A stretch of 64,000 nucleotides of DNA from Nocardioides terrigena (GCF_003047265.1 NZ_PZYY01000003.1:124001-188000); one strand, 5' to 3'; shown: positions 19,191-28,136, counted from the first letter of the stretch. The notes: generated by a model not told the origin, from the sequence alone. Program-made: numbers and translations.

Positions 19191-19334
19191 ATGTGGGACA
19201 CCGTCGACACCACCGGAACGCATCTCTCGCACGACATGCCGTGCACCGGCTGCGGCCACGCCGCGCACAGCTACCTCCCGTGCTCCGACGCGTGCACCTG
19301 CGCCCATGGGCGCATGCTCGCCGCCGCCAGCTGA
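19191..19334 (+). CDS. Small Cys/His-rich (probably zinc-binding) protein, 47 aa
   Basis: 47-residue protein beginning MWDTVDTTGTHLSHDMPC. It contains CTGCGHAAH, then LPCSDACTCAHG, giving six cysteines and several histidines in a pattern that suggests one zinc site or a small metal-binding fold. AGGAG lies 7 nt before the ATG. It stands alone between the HIT-like gene and a convergent phosphatase. Function unknown; the Cys/His spacing and ribosome binding site argue it is real. Confidence 0.65.
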   Translation: MWDTVDTTGTHLSHDMPCTGCGHAAHSYLPCSDACTCAHGRMLAAAS

Positions 19335-19362
19335 CCCCGCTGCCCGCTGGCCCCTCCGGGTG

Positions 19363-21087
19363 TCAGTCGCCGAGGGCGTAGTCGGCGACCTTCGTCAGGC
19401 GCGGCGAGTCGTGGTCACCGCCGACCACCTTGCTGCTCACCCACCACATCCGCAGCGACCCCGGCGCCAGCTCGAGGAACGCCAGGTTGTTGTCGAACCA
19501 CGGCCCCTCGGCGTACTTCCACGTGATCGGGCTGGTCGGCACCTTGGTCGACCGCGACGCCAGCCGACCGAGCGGCCCCGCCACGCCGTAGCTGAGGACG
19601 GCGGTGGCGAAGCGCATGTTGCGCGAGAGCGGGTTGCGGATCGGCGAGCAGACCGCCTGGATCAGCCGGCTCTGCAGTGCGGGGCTCCGGCGTGCCGTAC
19701 GACGCGACAGCCGCGCCTCGCTGACGTAGCTGTGGTGCACGTCCCCGGACAGGAAGGTGACGCTGGAGGGTGCCCGGCCGCGCTGGCCGGACGCGACCTC
19801 GATCGCCATCTCCGCCACCCGGCTGAAGCTGTCCTGGAAGGCCGCCCAGTGCTCGAGGTCGACGAGCTGACGGGCCCACTCCCCCACGCTGGCGCCGCGC
19901 TTGCCCCACGCCCCCGCGGCCATGGCCTCGCCGGCCGCCTCGAGATGGTGCAGCCCGCGGGCCAGCATGAACGGCAGGGACGTGCCGATGATCAGGTGGT
20001 CGACGTCGCCGCGCATGTGCTCGTCGAGCCAGGCCAGCTCGTCGGGGTCGAGCAGCGCCCGCTGGTCGGGCTCGAGCACGCGCGCTGCGCGGGAGTCCAC
20101 GACGACGAGCCGGGCCTGGTCGCCGTACTCGCGGGCGTAGCTCCAGCGGTAGGTCGTCGGCTCCTGGTCCACCCGCTCGGCGAAGGCGTCGAGCACGTCG
20201 GTGAGGTCGAGCTCGTCGTCGCCCTCGTGCTCCACCACTCGCTGCCAGATCTCGTCCTCGAGGCGCTCGCTGGGCGACAGGTTGCCGAGGTGCTGGTAGA
20301 CCCAGTACGACGCGAGCCCGGCCACGATCCGGCCGTGCCACCACGAGGTGGCCTCCATCTCGTCGCGCCAGGCCTGCGAGGTGTTCCAGTCGTCGCGGAT
20401 GTCGTGGTCGTCGAAGATCATCGCCGTCGGCAGCGTCGAGAGCAGCCAGCGGTTGGTGGCGTCCGTCCACGCCAGGGAGTAGAGGTGGGCGTACTCCTGG
20501 AAGTCCTGGAGCTCGGTCCACGGCGGCTGCTCGATGTCGCGGCGGGCGCTGATGAACTCCCGCATCTCGTCGGTGGTCTCGTCGGCGTAGACCTGGTCGC
20601 CGAGGAAGAGCACCAGGTCGGGCCACCGCGGCTCGAGGAGGTCGGTGTCGCCGTCGGCGTCGTGCGCCTCGGCCTGACCGGCCATCCGCAGCGCGTAGGT
20701 GCGCAGTGCGTCGATGCCGTGGGTGTCGTTGCCCTTCTTGTCGTGCCCGACCGAGGTGCGGCAGGACCCGAAGGCCAGGCGCAGCGGCTTGTCCGGCACC
20801 AGCGTCGCGATCACCGGGTCCGGGAGCGCCGAGTCCTCCGGCGGCCACACCGTCCGGTCGTCGATCGCCACGGTGTACGCCGCCCGCGAACCCGGCTCGA
20901 GGCCGTCGAGCTCGACGAGGGCGTAGTGGTGCCCGTGCACGACGAACGTGCCCGCCGACCAGGACTCGCCGTCGCGGGTCACCGTGACCCGGGCGCGGTC
21001 GCGGGTCTCGACCCAGACGGACGCCGAGGTCTCGTCGACGTGGCGCAGCAGCGGGCCGACCACCAGGTCGGCCGAGGTGGCGGTCAT
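19363..21087 (-). CDS. PhoD-like metallophosphatase
   Basis: 574-residue protein of the PhoD/alkaline phosphatase D family. Metal ligands appear in LAFGSCRTS, LVLFLGDQVYADET, AMIFDDHDIRDDWN, LIIGTSLPF and FLSGDVHHSYVSEA. An N-terminal beta-sandwich (VGPLLRHVDETSASVWVETR) precedes the catalytic domain, as in family members. There is no signal peptide or twin-Arg motif, unlike secreted PhoD, so it is probably cytoplasmic. It starts 1 nt after the stop of the upstream dehydrogenase and is surely co-transcribed with it. Confidence 0.88.
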   Translation of the reverse strand: MTATSADLVVGPLLRHVDETSASVWVETRDRARVTVTRDGESWSAGTFVVHGHHYALVELDGLEPGSRAAYTVAIDDRTVWPPEDSALPDPVIATLVPDKPLRLAFGSCRTSVGHDKKGNDTHGIDALRTYALRMAGQAEAHDADGDTDLLEPRWPDLVLFLGDQVYADETTDEMREFISARRDIEQPPWTELQDFQEYAHLYSLAWTDATNRWLLSTLPTAMIFDDHDIRDDWNTSQAWRDEMEATSWWHGRIVAGLASYWVYQHLGNLSPSERLEDEIWQRVVEHEGDDELDLTDVLDAFAERVDQEPTTYRWSYAREYGDQARLVVVDSRAARVLEPDQRALLDPDELAWLDEHMRGDVDHLIIGTSLPFMLARGLHHLEAAGEAMAAGAWGKRGASVGEWARQLVDLEHWAAFQDSFSRVAEMAIEVASGQRGRAPSSVTFLSGDVHHSYVSEARLSRRTARRSPALQSRLIQAVCSPIRNPLSRNMRFATAVLSYGVAGPLGRLASRSTKVPTSPITWKYAEGPWFDNNLAFLELAPGSLRMWWVSSKVVGGDHDSPRLTKVADYALGD

Positions 21088-21088
21088 C

Positions 21089-22105
21089 TCACGGCTCCAG
21101 GAGGACCTTGATGGCCCGACGCTCGTCCATGGCGCGGTAGCCCTCCGGGGACTGCTCGAGCGGCAGGGTCATGTCGAAGACCAGCCCGGGGTCGATCGCG
21201 CCGCTCAGGGTGAGCTCGAGCAGCTCGGGGAGGTACTTGCGGACCGGGGCCATGCCGCCGGCCAGGCCGATGTTGCGCTGGAACATCCGGCGCACCGGCA
21301 GCTCCACCCCGTGCGGCACGCCCACGAAGCCCACCGTCGAACCGGGTCGGGCGATCGAGAAGGCCTGCTTGATCGACTCGTCGGTGCCGACGCACTCGAG
21401 CACGGCGTCGGCGCCCACGCCGTCGGTCAGCTCGGCGATCCGCTCGGCGCCCTCCTTGCCCCGCTCGGCGACGACGTCGGTGGCCCCGAAGCGACGGGCG
21501 ATCTCCTGGCGGGGCTCGTGGCGCGACATGGCGATCACGCGCTCGGCGCCGAGCTGGGCGGCGGCGAGCACGCCGCACAGGCCCACGGCGCCGTCGCCCA
21601 CCACCACGGCGGTGCTCCCCCGCGTCACGCCGGCCGAGACGGCGGCGTGCCACCCGGTGGCCATCACGTCGGAGAGGGTGAGCAACGAGGGGTAGAGCGA
21701 GCGGTCGGGCAGGCCGTCGGTCTTGACCAGCGACCCGTTGGCCTGGGTGACCCGGGTGTACTCCGCCTGGCCGCTCGAGGTGAAGCCGAGGTTGACGCAC
21801 CCCGAGTGCGCGCCGGCGCGGCAGTGCACGCAGGTGTTGTCGCAGTGGTCGAACGGCACGATGACGAAGTCGCCGGCGCGGAAGTCGGTGACCTCGCTGC
21901 CGACCTCCTCCACGACCCCGATGCACTCGTGGCCGATGGTGTCGCCGGCGGTGATGTCGTTGTGGCCGCGGTAGGGCCACAGGTCGGAGCCGCAGATGCA
22001 GCCCGCGGCCACCTTGACGATGGCGTCCGTGGGGGCCTCGATGGTCGGGTCGGGGACGTCCTCGACCCGGATGTCGCCGGGGGCATGGATGGTCGTAGCG
22101 CGCAT
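21089..22105 (-). CDS. Zinc-dependent medium-chain alcohol dehydrogenase
   Basis: 338-residue MDR-family dehydrogenase. Catalytic zinc is indicated by CICGSDLWPYRG and GHECIGVVEEVG, structural zinc by HCDNTCVHCRAGAHSGC, and the nucleotide fold by VVGDGAVGLCGVLAA. It resembles glutathione-independent formaldehyde or threonine dehydrogenase-like enzymes more than AdhP. It is divergent from the HTH-MurA gene and directly upstream of the PhoD-like gene (1-nt gap). The substrate is not evident. Confidence 0.9.
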   Translation of the reverse strand: MRATTIHAPGDIRVEDVPDPTIEAPTDAIVKVAAGCICGSDLWPYRGHNDITAGDTIGHECIGVVEEVGSEVTDFRAGDFVIVPFDHCDNTCVHCRAGAHSGCVNLGFTSSGQAEYTRVTQANGSLVKTDGLPDRSLYPSLLTLSDVMATGWHAAVSAGVTRGSTAVVVGDGAVGLCGVLAAAQLGAERVIAMSRHEPRQEIARRFGATDVVAERGKEGAERIAELTDGVGADAVLECVGTDESIKQAFSIARPGSTVGFVGVPHGVELPVRRMFQRNIGLAGGMAPVRKYLPELLELTLSGAIDPGLVFDMTLPLEQSPEGYRAMDERRAIKVLLEP

Positions 22106-22161
22106 GTCGGCGATCCTTGCACGCCCCCGGAGGAGGCGCGCGACACGGCGTTCGCCAAGTG

Positions 22162-22189
22162 TTGTCGTATCTCATATCTGAGATACCGT
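22162..22189 (+). promoter_or_regulatory. Promoter of HTH-murA (leaderless)
   Basis: TTGTCG (22162-22167) and TACCGT (22184-22189) are separated by 16 nt, and the TACCGT hexamer ends 7 nt before the ATG at 22197. Transcription should therefore start on or next to the start codon; no Shine-Dalgarno is present. Confidence 0.6.
22167..22186. promoter_or_regulatory. Palindromic operator between -35 and -10 of HTH-murA
   Basis: GTATCTCATATCTGAGATAC is a perfect inverted repeat with 8-bp arms and a 4-nt centre. It fills the spacer of the murA promoter and overlaps the -10. This is the classical place for a repressor, and the gene it controls encodes a protein with its own XRE-type DNA-binding domain. 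Confidence 0.7.
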
Positions 22190-22196
22190 GGCCGGC

Positions 22197-23723
22197 ATGG
22201 AGACCGACTACAAGGGACGCATCGGCAACCTGATCCGGGACGCCCGCAAGCACCGGGGCCTCACCCAGCACCAGCTCGCCGAGCTGCTGGCCACCAGCCA
22301 GAGTGCCATCAACCGCATCGAGAAGGGCCACCAGAACCTCTCGCTCGAGATGCTGGCGCGCATCGGTGCCGCGCTCGACTCCGAGATCGTCGCCCTCGGC
22401 GCCGGCCCCACGCACCTGCGGGTCAACGGCCCGACGACGCTGTCGGGATCGATCGAGGTCAAGACCTCCAAGAACGCCGGTGTCGCGCTGCTCTGCGCCT
22501 CGCTGCTCAACAAGGGCCGTACGACGCTGCGCAAGGTCGCGCGCATCGAGGAGGTCAACCGGCTGCTCGAGGTGCTCGGCTCCCTCGGCGTGCAGACCCG
22601 CTGGCTCAACGACCAGAACGACCTCGAGATCATCCCCCCGGCCGAGCTCGACCTGGCCCACATCGACGAGGCCGCCGCGCGGCGAACCCGCTCGGTCATC
22701 ATGTTCCTCGGCCCGCTGCTCCACCGCTACGACGAGTTCGACCTCCCGTACGCCGGCGGCTGCAACCTCGGTGAGCGCACGGTCGAGCCGCACATGTCGG
22801 CGCTGCGCCCCTTCGGCCTCGACGTCAAGGCCACCGACGGCAGCTACCACGCGATGGTCAACCGCACCATCGAGCCGGAGCGTCCGATCGTCCTCACCGA
22901 GCGCGGCGACTCGGTGACCGAGAACGCCCTGATGGCCGCGGCGCTGCGTCCGGCCACGACGGTGATCCGCAACGCCTCGTCCAACTACATGGTCCAGGAC
23001 CTGTGCTTCTACCTCCAGAAGCTCGGCGTGACCGTCGAGGGCATCGGCACCACCACGCTCCGGGTGACCGGCTGCGAGCGGATCGACGTCGACGTGGACT
23101 ACTCCCCCTCCGAGGACCCGATCGAGGCGATGTCGCTGCTGACCGCCGCCATCGTCACCAAGTCGTCGATCACCATCACGCGCGCGCCGATCGAGTTCCT
23201 CGAGCTCGAGCTCGCGATCCTCGAGGAGATGGGCTTCCTCTACACCAGCTCCGAGGAGTACGTCGCGGCCAACGGCCGCACCCGCCTGGTCGACATCACC
23301 ACGCACCCGAGCTCGCTGCGCGCGCCGCTGGACAAGATCCACCCGATGCCGTTCCCCGGCCTCAACATCGACAACCTGCCGTTCTTCGCGGCCATCGCTG
23401 CCGTGGCCGACGGACAGACGCTGCTGCACGACTGGGTCTACGAGAACCGCGCGATCTACTTCACCGAGCTCAACAAGCTCGGCGCCCAGGTCAAGCTGCT
23501 CGACCCGCACCGGGTGCTCGTCGAGGGGCCCACGCACTGGTCCGGCGCCGAGATCGTCTGCCCGCCGGCCCTGCGACCGGCGGTCGTGATCCTCATCTGC
23601 ATGCTGGCCGCCAAGGGCAGCTCGGTGCTGCGGTCGACGTACGTCATCCACCGCGGCTACGAGGACCTGGCCGAGCGGCTCAACCAGCTGGGTGCCAACA
23701 TCGAGACGTTCCGCGACATCTGA
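22197..23723 (+). CDS. murA: MurA-type enolpyruvyl transferase fused to an N-terminal XRE HTH domain
   Basis: 508 residues from ATG 22197. Residues about 5-65 are an XRE/Cro HTH (IGNLIRDARKHRGLTQHQLA, then AINRIEKGHQNLSLEMLARI). The rest is an EPSP/MurA fold that transfers enolpyruvate to UDP-GlcNAc in peptidoglycan synthesis. SKNAGVALL keeps the active-site Lys-Asn, GGCNLGERTVEPH keeps the Cys loop, and HRGYEDLAERLNQLGANIE matches the MurA C-terminus. It is about 85 residues longer than E. coli MurA because of the HTH. The HTH and the operator above imply autoregulation. A second, HTH-free murA may exist elsewhere. Confidence 0.88.
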   Translation: METDYKGRIGNLIRDARKHRGLTQHQLAELLATSQSAINRIEKGHQNLSLEMLARIGAALDSEIVALGAGPTHLRVNGPTTLSGSIEVKTSKNAGVALLCASLLNKGRTTLRKVARIEEVNRLLEVLGSLGVQTRWLNDQNDLEIIPPAELDLAHIDEAAARRTRSVIMFLGPLLHRYDEFDLPYAGGCNLGERTVEPHMSALRPFGLDVKATDGSYHAMVNRTIEPERPIVLTERGDSVTENALMAAALRPATTVIRNASSNYMVQDLCFYLQKLGVTVEGIGTTTLRVTGCERIDVDVDYSPSEDPIEAMSLLTAAIVTKSSITITRAPIEFLELELAILEEMGFLYTSSEEYVAANGRTRLVDITTHPSSLRAPLDKIHPMPFPGLNIDNLPFFAAIAAVADGQTLLHDWVYENRAIYFTELNKLGAQVKLLDPHRVLVEGPTHWSGAEIVCPPALRPAVVILICMLAAKGSSVLRSTYVIHRGYEDLAERLNQLGANIETFRDI

Positions 23724-23791
23724 GCACCGCGCTCACTACTGTCGCAGTGGCCGCCTGACGGACGTCAGGCGTACCAGCATCCGGGGGGATC

Positions 23792-25054
23792 ATGAACACG
23801 CCGACGAGGCGGCTGCTCGGCCTTGCCGCCGTCGTGGCCGTCGTGGCCGCCTCGTGCAGCGCGCTCACCCGTGAGCCCGAGCTCGACCCGCCGCCCTCGT
23901 TGAGCGTGCAGACGGGTCCCGGGGCCCGGTTCGTCGGCACGGCGGCGGGCTTCTCGGACTGGTACGGCCCCGGGTCGATGCGGCACGTGGGCGCGACCGA
24001 GGCCGGCCGGGCCGCCCTCGAGATCACCGCCGAGCCCGGCGGGCTGCAGGCCAACGCCCGCAAGGCGCTCGTCCCACTGCGGGACGGCTCCCCGTTCTCC
24101 TGGTCGTTCTCGGTGCGGACCGCGGACTGGAGCCAGGTCGCCAACATCCAGTTCCGGCTGCACACCACCGACGACGACTTCTTCTACGCCAACGTGCGTG
24201 ACCGCACGGCCCGCACCGCGCTCGTGGACGACGCGTGGCAGCGCGTGCAGCTCTCCCGGGCCGACTTCCTCACCGTCGGCGCGCCCGACTGGCGCCGTCT
24301 CGAGGCCGTCTCGTTCGCCGTGTGGGGGTTCACCGACGGCGAGGACGGGCCGACCTCGCCGACCGTCCTGGTCGACGAGGTCCAGACCCATCCGCGCCTC
24401 GACCGGTCGGCGCCGGGCGCCGGCGTCGTGACGCTGTCCTTCGACGACGGGGACGAGTCGGTCGCCGACGCCGCCCGCCTGATGCGCGAGCACTACTTCC
24501 GGGGCACGGCGTTCGTGGTGCCCGCCCTGGTGGACGAGCCGGGCTTCCTTGACGGGGGTGACCTCGAGTCCCTCGACGATCTCGGGTGGGACCTCGGCGG
24601 CCACAGCGACATCCCGCTGACCGAGCTCAGCACGGAGGCGCTCGAGGACAACGTGGAGGCCACGGCGCGCTGGTTGCGCGAGCGCGGGTCGCGGGGCAGC
24701 CACCTCTACGCCTACCCCAACGGCGCCGTCGACCCGGAGGTGCGTCGCGTCGTCGCCGACTACTTCTCGGTCGGCCGCACCATCAACGAGAACGTGCAGC
24801 CGGTCGGCGACATCGACCCCTACGCCGTGAAGTCGCTGAACGTCTACTCCGACCAGAGCCTCGAGGACGTCATCCGGATCGTGGACGCGAGCGTCGACGC
24901 CCGCGACTGGCTGGTGCTGACCTTCCACCGCGTCGGCGACGAGACCGGCGACGGCCTGGACTGGACGACCGAGAAGTTCGGCGGTCTCCTCGACCACCTC
25001 GCGGCGCGCGGCATCGAGGTGCAGCCGATGAGCGAGGTCCTCGCGCCGATGTGA
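23792..25054 (+). CDS. Polysaccharide deacetylase family lipoprotein
   Basis: 420 residues. MNTPTRRLLGLAAVVAVVAA followed by SC is a signal peptide ending in a non-ideal lipobox (A-A-S-C). A beta-sandwich region (residues about 35-200, FSWSFSVRTADWSQVANIQF) precedes the NodB homology domain: TLSFDDGDESVADAARLMRE with the metal Asp-Asp, GHSDIPLTELS in place of the usual HxxxH (here G-H-S-D), and WLVLTFHRVGDE near the end. It probably acts on a cell-wall or extracellular glycan. The changed second metal motif leaves activity open. The ATG follows a GGGGG-rich site. Confidence 0.82.
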   Translation: MNTPTRRLLGLAAVVAVVAASCSALTREPELDPPPSLSVQTGPGARFVGTAAGFSDWYGPGSMRHVGATEAGRAALEITAEPGGLQANARKALVPLRDGSPFSWSFSVRTADWSQVANIQFRLHTTDDDFFYANVRDRTARTALVDDAWQRVQLSRADFLTVGAPDWRRLEAVSFAVWGFTDGEDGPTSPTVLVDEVQTHPRLDRSAPGAGVVTLSFDDGDESVADAARLMREHYFRGTAFVVPALVDEPGFLDGGDLESLDDLGWDLGGHSDIPLTELSTEALEDNVEATARWLRERGSRGSHLYAYPNGAVDPEVRRVVADYFSVGRTINENVQPVGDIDPYAVKSLNVYSDQSLEDVIRIVDASVDARDWLVLTFHRVGDETGDGLDWTTEKFGGLLDHLAARGIEVQPMSEVLAPM

Positions 25055-25076
25055 CGCTCCGACCCGACCCGTCGGC

Positions 25077-25337
25077 TCAGCCGAAGAGTGTCTCCACCCA
25101 CGCCCTCGACCGCTTGGCGGCGGCCGGGGGCGCGGTCATGTCCGGGGTGATGCGGGGCAGGGGTGCAGTGCGCGTGGCCGATCCGGCGTGCCAGTCGGTC
25201 TCGGCCTCGACGAGCGTGCCCAGGTCGGCACGGTCGAGGAAGACTCCGTGACCTTCAGGGCACTGGCTGACGGTGGCGAGGCCCACTGAGCGCTCGCGCA
25301 TCTCGGTCCCGCAACGCGGGCAGGTGAGGGGCTCCAT
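25077..25337 (-). CDS. zf-TFIIB domain protein
   Basis: 86 residues from ATG 25337 (MEPLTCPRCGTEMRERSVG). The CPRCG...C...GHGVFLDRADLGTLVE pattern is the zf-TFIIB family of small zinc-ribbon proteins, with a basic C-terminus (AAKRSRAWVETLFG). An ATG 30 nt upstream would add ten residues. Role unknown. It is divergent from the GDPD gene, whose GTG lies only 40 bp away, so the two promoters overlap. Confidence 0.8.
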   Translation of the reverse strand: MEPLTCPRCGTEMRERSVGLATVSQCPEGHGVFLDRADLGTLVEAETDWHAGSATRTAPLPRITPDMTAPPAAAKRSRAWVETLFG

Positions 25338-25376
25338 TTCCCAGACGGTACTCCCGGTGGGGCCCATACTGCTCGC

Positions 25377-26162
25377 GTGACACGGCCCGAGTCCCGCAGG
25401 CGCCCCACGGTGCTCGCCTTCGCCCACCGCGGTGGTGCCTACCACCCGGAGGTCGAGGGCCTCGAGAACACCATGGCGGCCTTCCGCCACGCGGTGTCCC
25501 TCGGCTACCGCCACCTCGAGACCGACGTCCACGTGACGCGCGACGGCGTGCTGCTCGCCTTCCACGACACGGTCCTCGACCGGGTCACCGACCGGGTCGG
25601 CTCGATCGCCGAGACGTCGTACGCCGAGGTGCAGCAGGCCCTGATCGGCGGCCGCGAGCGGGTGCCCACCCTCGCCGAGCTGTTCGACGCGTTCCCGGCG
25701 GCGCGCTTCAACATCGACCTCAAGTCGGACGGGTCGGTGCCGGCGCTGGCCTCGTTCCTCGACGAGCGCGAGGCGTGGGACCGCGTCGTGGTCGGGTCCT
25801 TCTCCGTCCGCCGGATGCGGGCCTTCCGCCGGTTGACCGGTGGTCGGGTCGCGACGTCGGCGCACCCCCTCGAGGTGGCGGCGTACGTCGTCGTGCCGAG
25901 CGCCCGGCTGGTCCGGCGGCTCACCGGCGACCACCCGCGGGCCCTGCAGATCCCGCACCGCCAGGGACGGCTCGTGGTGGCCTCCCCCGGCCTGGTGCGC
26001 CGGGCGCACGCCAACGGCGTGGAGGTCCACGTGTGGACGATCGACGACCCCGACGAGATGCACGTGCTGGTCGACCGTGGTGTCGACGGCCTGATGACCG
26101 ACCGCACCGACATACTCAGGGACGTGCTGCGCAGCCGTGGCCTGTGGGAGGAATCATCGTGA
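25377..26162 (+). CDS. Glycerophosphodiester phosphodiesterase
   Basis: 261-residue GDPD. The catalytic signature is complete: AFAHRGGAYHPEVEGLENT, then GYRHLETDVHVTRDGVLLAF with HDTVLDRVT, ARFNIDLK, and VEVHVWTIDDPDEMH. It hydrolyses glycerophosphodiesters to glycerol-3-phosphate and an alcohol. There is no signal peptide, so it is cytoplasmic. Its TGA overlaps the GTG of the MFS gene (GTGA), so the exporter or importer next door may handle a related phospholipid breakdown product. Confidence 0.92.
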   Translation: MTRPESRRRPTVLAFAHRGGAYHPEVEGLENTMAAFRHAVSLGYRHLETDVHVTRDGVLLAFHDTVLDRVTDRVGSIAETSYAEVQQALIGGRERVPTLAELFDAFPAARFNIDLKSDGSVPALASFLDEREAWDRVVVGSFSVRRMRAFRRLTGGRVATSAHPLEVAAYVVVPSARLVRRLTGDHPRALQIPHRQGRLVVASPGLVRRAHANGVEVHVWTIDDPDEMHVLVDRGVDGLMTDRTDILRDVLRSRGLWEESS

Positions 26163-27517
26163 AGGACTCTGACGTGCCGGCCGGTGTCGCCGACCTGCGG
26201 CCCCTCGAGCAGGCCCGGGAGCAGAAGGCCTGGTACTGGTACGACTGGGCCAACAGCGCCTACGTCACCACCATCGCGACGGTGCTGCTGGCGCCCTACC
26301 TCATCGCGATCGCCGAGGAGGCCGCGGTCGACAACCGCATCAGCGTCCTCGGGCTGTCGGTGGCGCCCGGTTCGCTCCCGTCGTACCTCGTGACGTTCTC
26401 CACGATCCTCTCCGCGCTGATCCTCCCCCCGCTCGGCGCGATGATGGACCGCACCGAGAAGAAGAAGCAGTGGCTGGCCGGCTTCGCATGGACCGGCGCG
26501 GCGTTCGCCTCGCTGCTGTGGTTCGCCCGCGGGGAGAACTGGCAGATCGGCGCGGTCGCCGTCATCGGCGCCAACCTCTGCCTGGCTGCGTCGATGGTCG
26601 TCAACGACTCGATCCTGCCGCTCATCTCCGACGAGGCCAACCGCGACCGGGTGTCCTCGCGCGGGTGGGCCTTCGGCTACCTGGGGGGCGGCCTGCTGCT
26701 CGCCGTCAACCTCGCGATCGTCACGCTGCTGCCCTTCGGGCTGACCACCGGGGAGGCGGCGCGCATCTGCATGCTCTCCGCCGCGATCTGGTGGGCGGGC
26801 TTCACCATCATCCCGTTCGTGCGGCTCAGCAACCACCCGCCGGCCAACGTGGAGCCGGCCGAGGGCAACGTCGTCGCCCGCAGCTTCGGACAGCTCGTCG
26901 CGACCCTGCGTGACATGCGCAACTACCCGATGGCGCTGACCTTCCTGCTGGCCTACCTCTTCTTCAACGACGGCATCCAGACCGTCATCGCCAGCTCCTC
27001 GACGTACGGCTCCGAGGAGCTCGGCCACGGGCAGTCGGTCCTCATCGGCACCATCCTGCTCGTGCAGTTCGTCGCGTTCTTCGGGGCGCTGCTCTTCGGT
27101 CGCCTCGCCCAGCGGCAGGGCGCCAAGAAGACGATCCTCATGGGCCTGGTCATCTGGATGGTCATCGTGACGGCGGCCCTGTTCCTGCCGGCCGGCAACG
27201 TGGCCCTCTTCATGGTCTTCGGCGTCGCGGTGGGCATCGTGCTCGGCGGCACCCAGGCACTGGCGCGGTCGTACTTCTCGCTGCTGATCCCGCGGGGCAA
27301 GGAGGCCGAGTACTTCAGCTTCTACCACGCGATGGACCGCGGCACGTCGTGGTTCGGGACCCTGGTGTTCGGCCTCACGTTCCAGTTCACCGGCTCCTAC
27401 CGGCCGGCGGTCTTCGCGCTCATCGTGTTCTTCCTCGTCGGCGGCTACCTGCTCACCCGCGTCGACACCGAGCGCGGCATCCGCGACGCCGGCAACGCCC
27501 TGCCCGCCGTGGTCTGA
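26159..27517 (+). CDS. UMF1/Atg22-type MFS transporter
   Basis: 452-residue major facilitator with 12 predicted helices. KAWYWYDWANSAYVTTIATV near the N-terminus is the signature of the UMF1/Atg22 family; LPPLGAMMDRTEKKKQWLAG is the loop 2-3 motif. GGTQALARSYFSLLIPRGKE and FSFYHAMDRGTSWFG are also family-typical. GTG at 26159 has GGAGG 7 nt upstream and overlaps the GDPD stop. Yeast Atg22 exports amino acids; bacterial substrates are unknown. Confidence 0.9.
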   Translation: MKDSDVPAGVADLRPLEQAREQKAWYWYDWANSAYVTTIATVLLAPYLIAIAEEAAVDNRISVLGLSVAPGSLPSYLVTFSTILSALILPPLGAMMDRTEKKKQWLAGFAWTGAAFASLLWFARGENWQIGAVAVIGANLCLAASMVVNDSILPLISDEANRDRVSSRGWAFGYLGGGLLLAVNLAIVTLLPFGLTTGEAARICMLSAAIWWAGFTIIPFVRLSNHPPANVEPAEGNVVARSFGQLVATLRDMRNYPMALTFLLAYLFFNDGIQTVIASSSTYGSEELGHGQSVLIGTILLVQFVAFFGALLFGRLAQRQGAKKTILMGLVIWMVIVTAALFLPAGNVALFMVFGVAVGIVLGGTQALARSYFSLLIPRGKEAEYFSFYHAMDRGTSWFGTLVFGLTFQFTGSYRPAVFALIVFFLVGGYLLTRVDTERGIRDAGNALPAVV

Positions 27518-27707
27518 CCCGTTCTCCGTGCACTGCACCCGATCGGGTGGTCCACGACCGCGTGATTGGTTGAACCTTGGCGTTCCCCGCTACCTTGGAA
27601 GGAACAGGGGACGAGCGACGCTCCCGAAATGGCGTCACGGATGCACACTCCGATCGTCCCACTCCCGACTCACTCGGGGTCAGCACACATCATCTGGAGG
27701 TGGCTCA

Positions 27708-28094
27708 ATGGCGGAGCGCACGCTACGTGGCGCACGGCTCGGCGGCCAGAGTTTCGAAGACGAGCGCGGGATCGAGTTCGCAGCCCGACAGCAGGTCGGC
27801 TACCGCTGCGAGCAGGGTCACGAGTTCGAGGTCACGATGTCGGTCGAGGCCGACATCCCGGCCATCTGGGAGTGCCCGCGCTGTGGGGCGAAGGCACTCA
27901 GCACGGCGGGCATCAAGCCCGAGGAGAAGGCTGAGAAGCCGGCTCGCACGCACTGGGACATGCTCCTGGAGCGACGCTCGGAGAAGGAGCTCGAGGACAT
28001 CCTCAAGGAGCGTCTCGAGCTGCTCCGCGGCGGCGAGATCGGCCCGGCGCACCTGCACCGCGCCAATGCCAAGAAGCGCAAGGCGACTGCCTGA
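27708..28094 (+). CDS. rbpA: RNA polymerase-binding protein RbpA
   Basis: 128-residue actinobacterial RNA polymerase activator that binds the group 1 sigma factor and stabilises open complexes. GIEFAARQQVGYRCEQGHEF and IPAIWECPRCGAKAL form the core domain with the C...H/C...C zinc-type residues. THWDMLLERRSEKELEDIL is the basic linker and sigma-interacting domain. GGAGG lies 7 nt before the ATG. A possible promoter lies about 120 bp upstream (TTGAAC, 15 nt, TACCTT). It is single and convergent with fxsA. Confidence 0.95.
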   Translation: MAERTLRGARLGGQSFEDERGIEFAARQQVGYRCEQGHEFEVTMSVEADIPAIWECPRCGAKALSTAGIKPEEKAEKPARTHWDMLLERRSEKELEDILKERLELLRGGEIGPAHLHRANAKKRKATA

Positions 28095-28136
28095 TCGGCA
28101 CTGTCCGACCAGGCCGCCTGACCGGCAGCCGACGAC

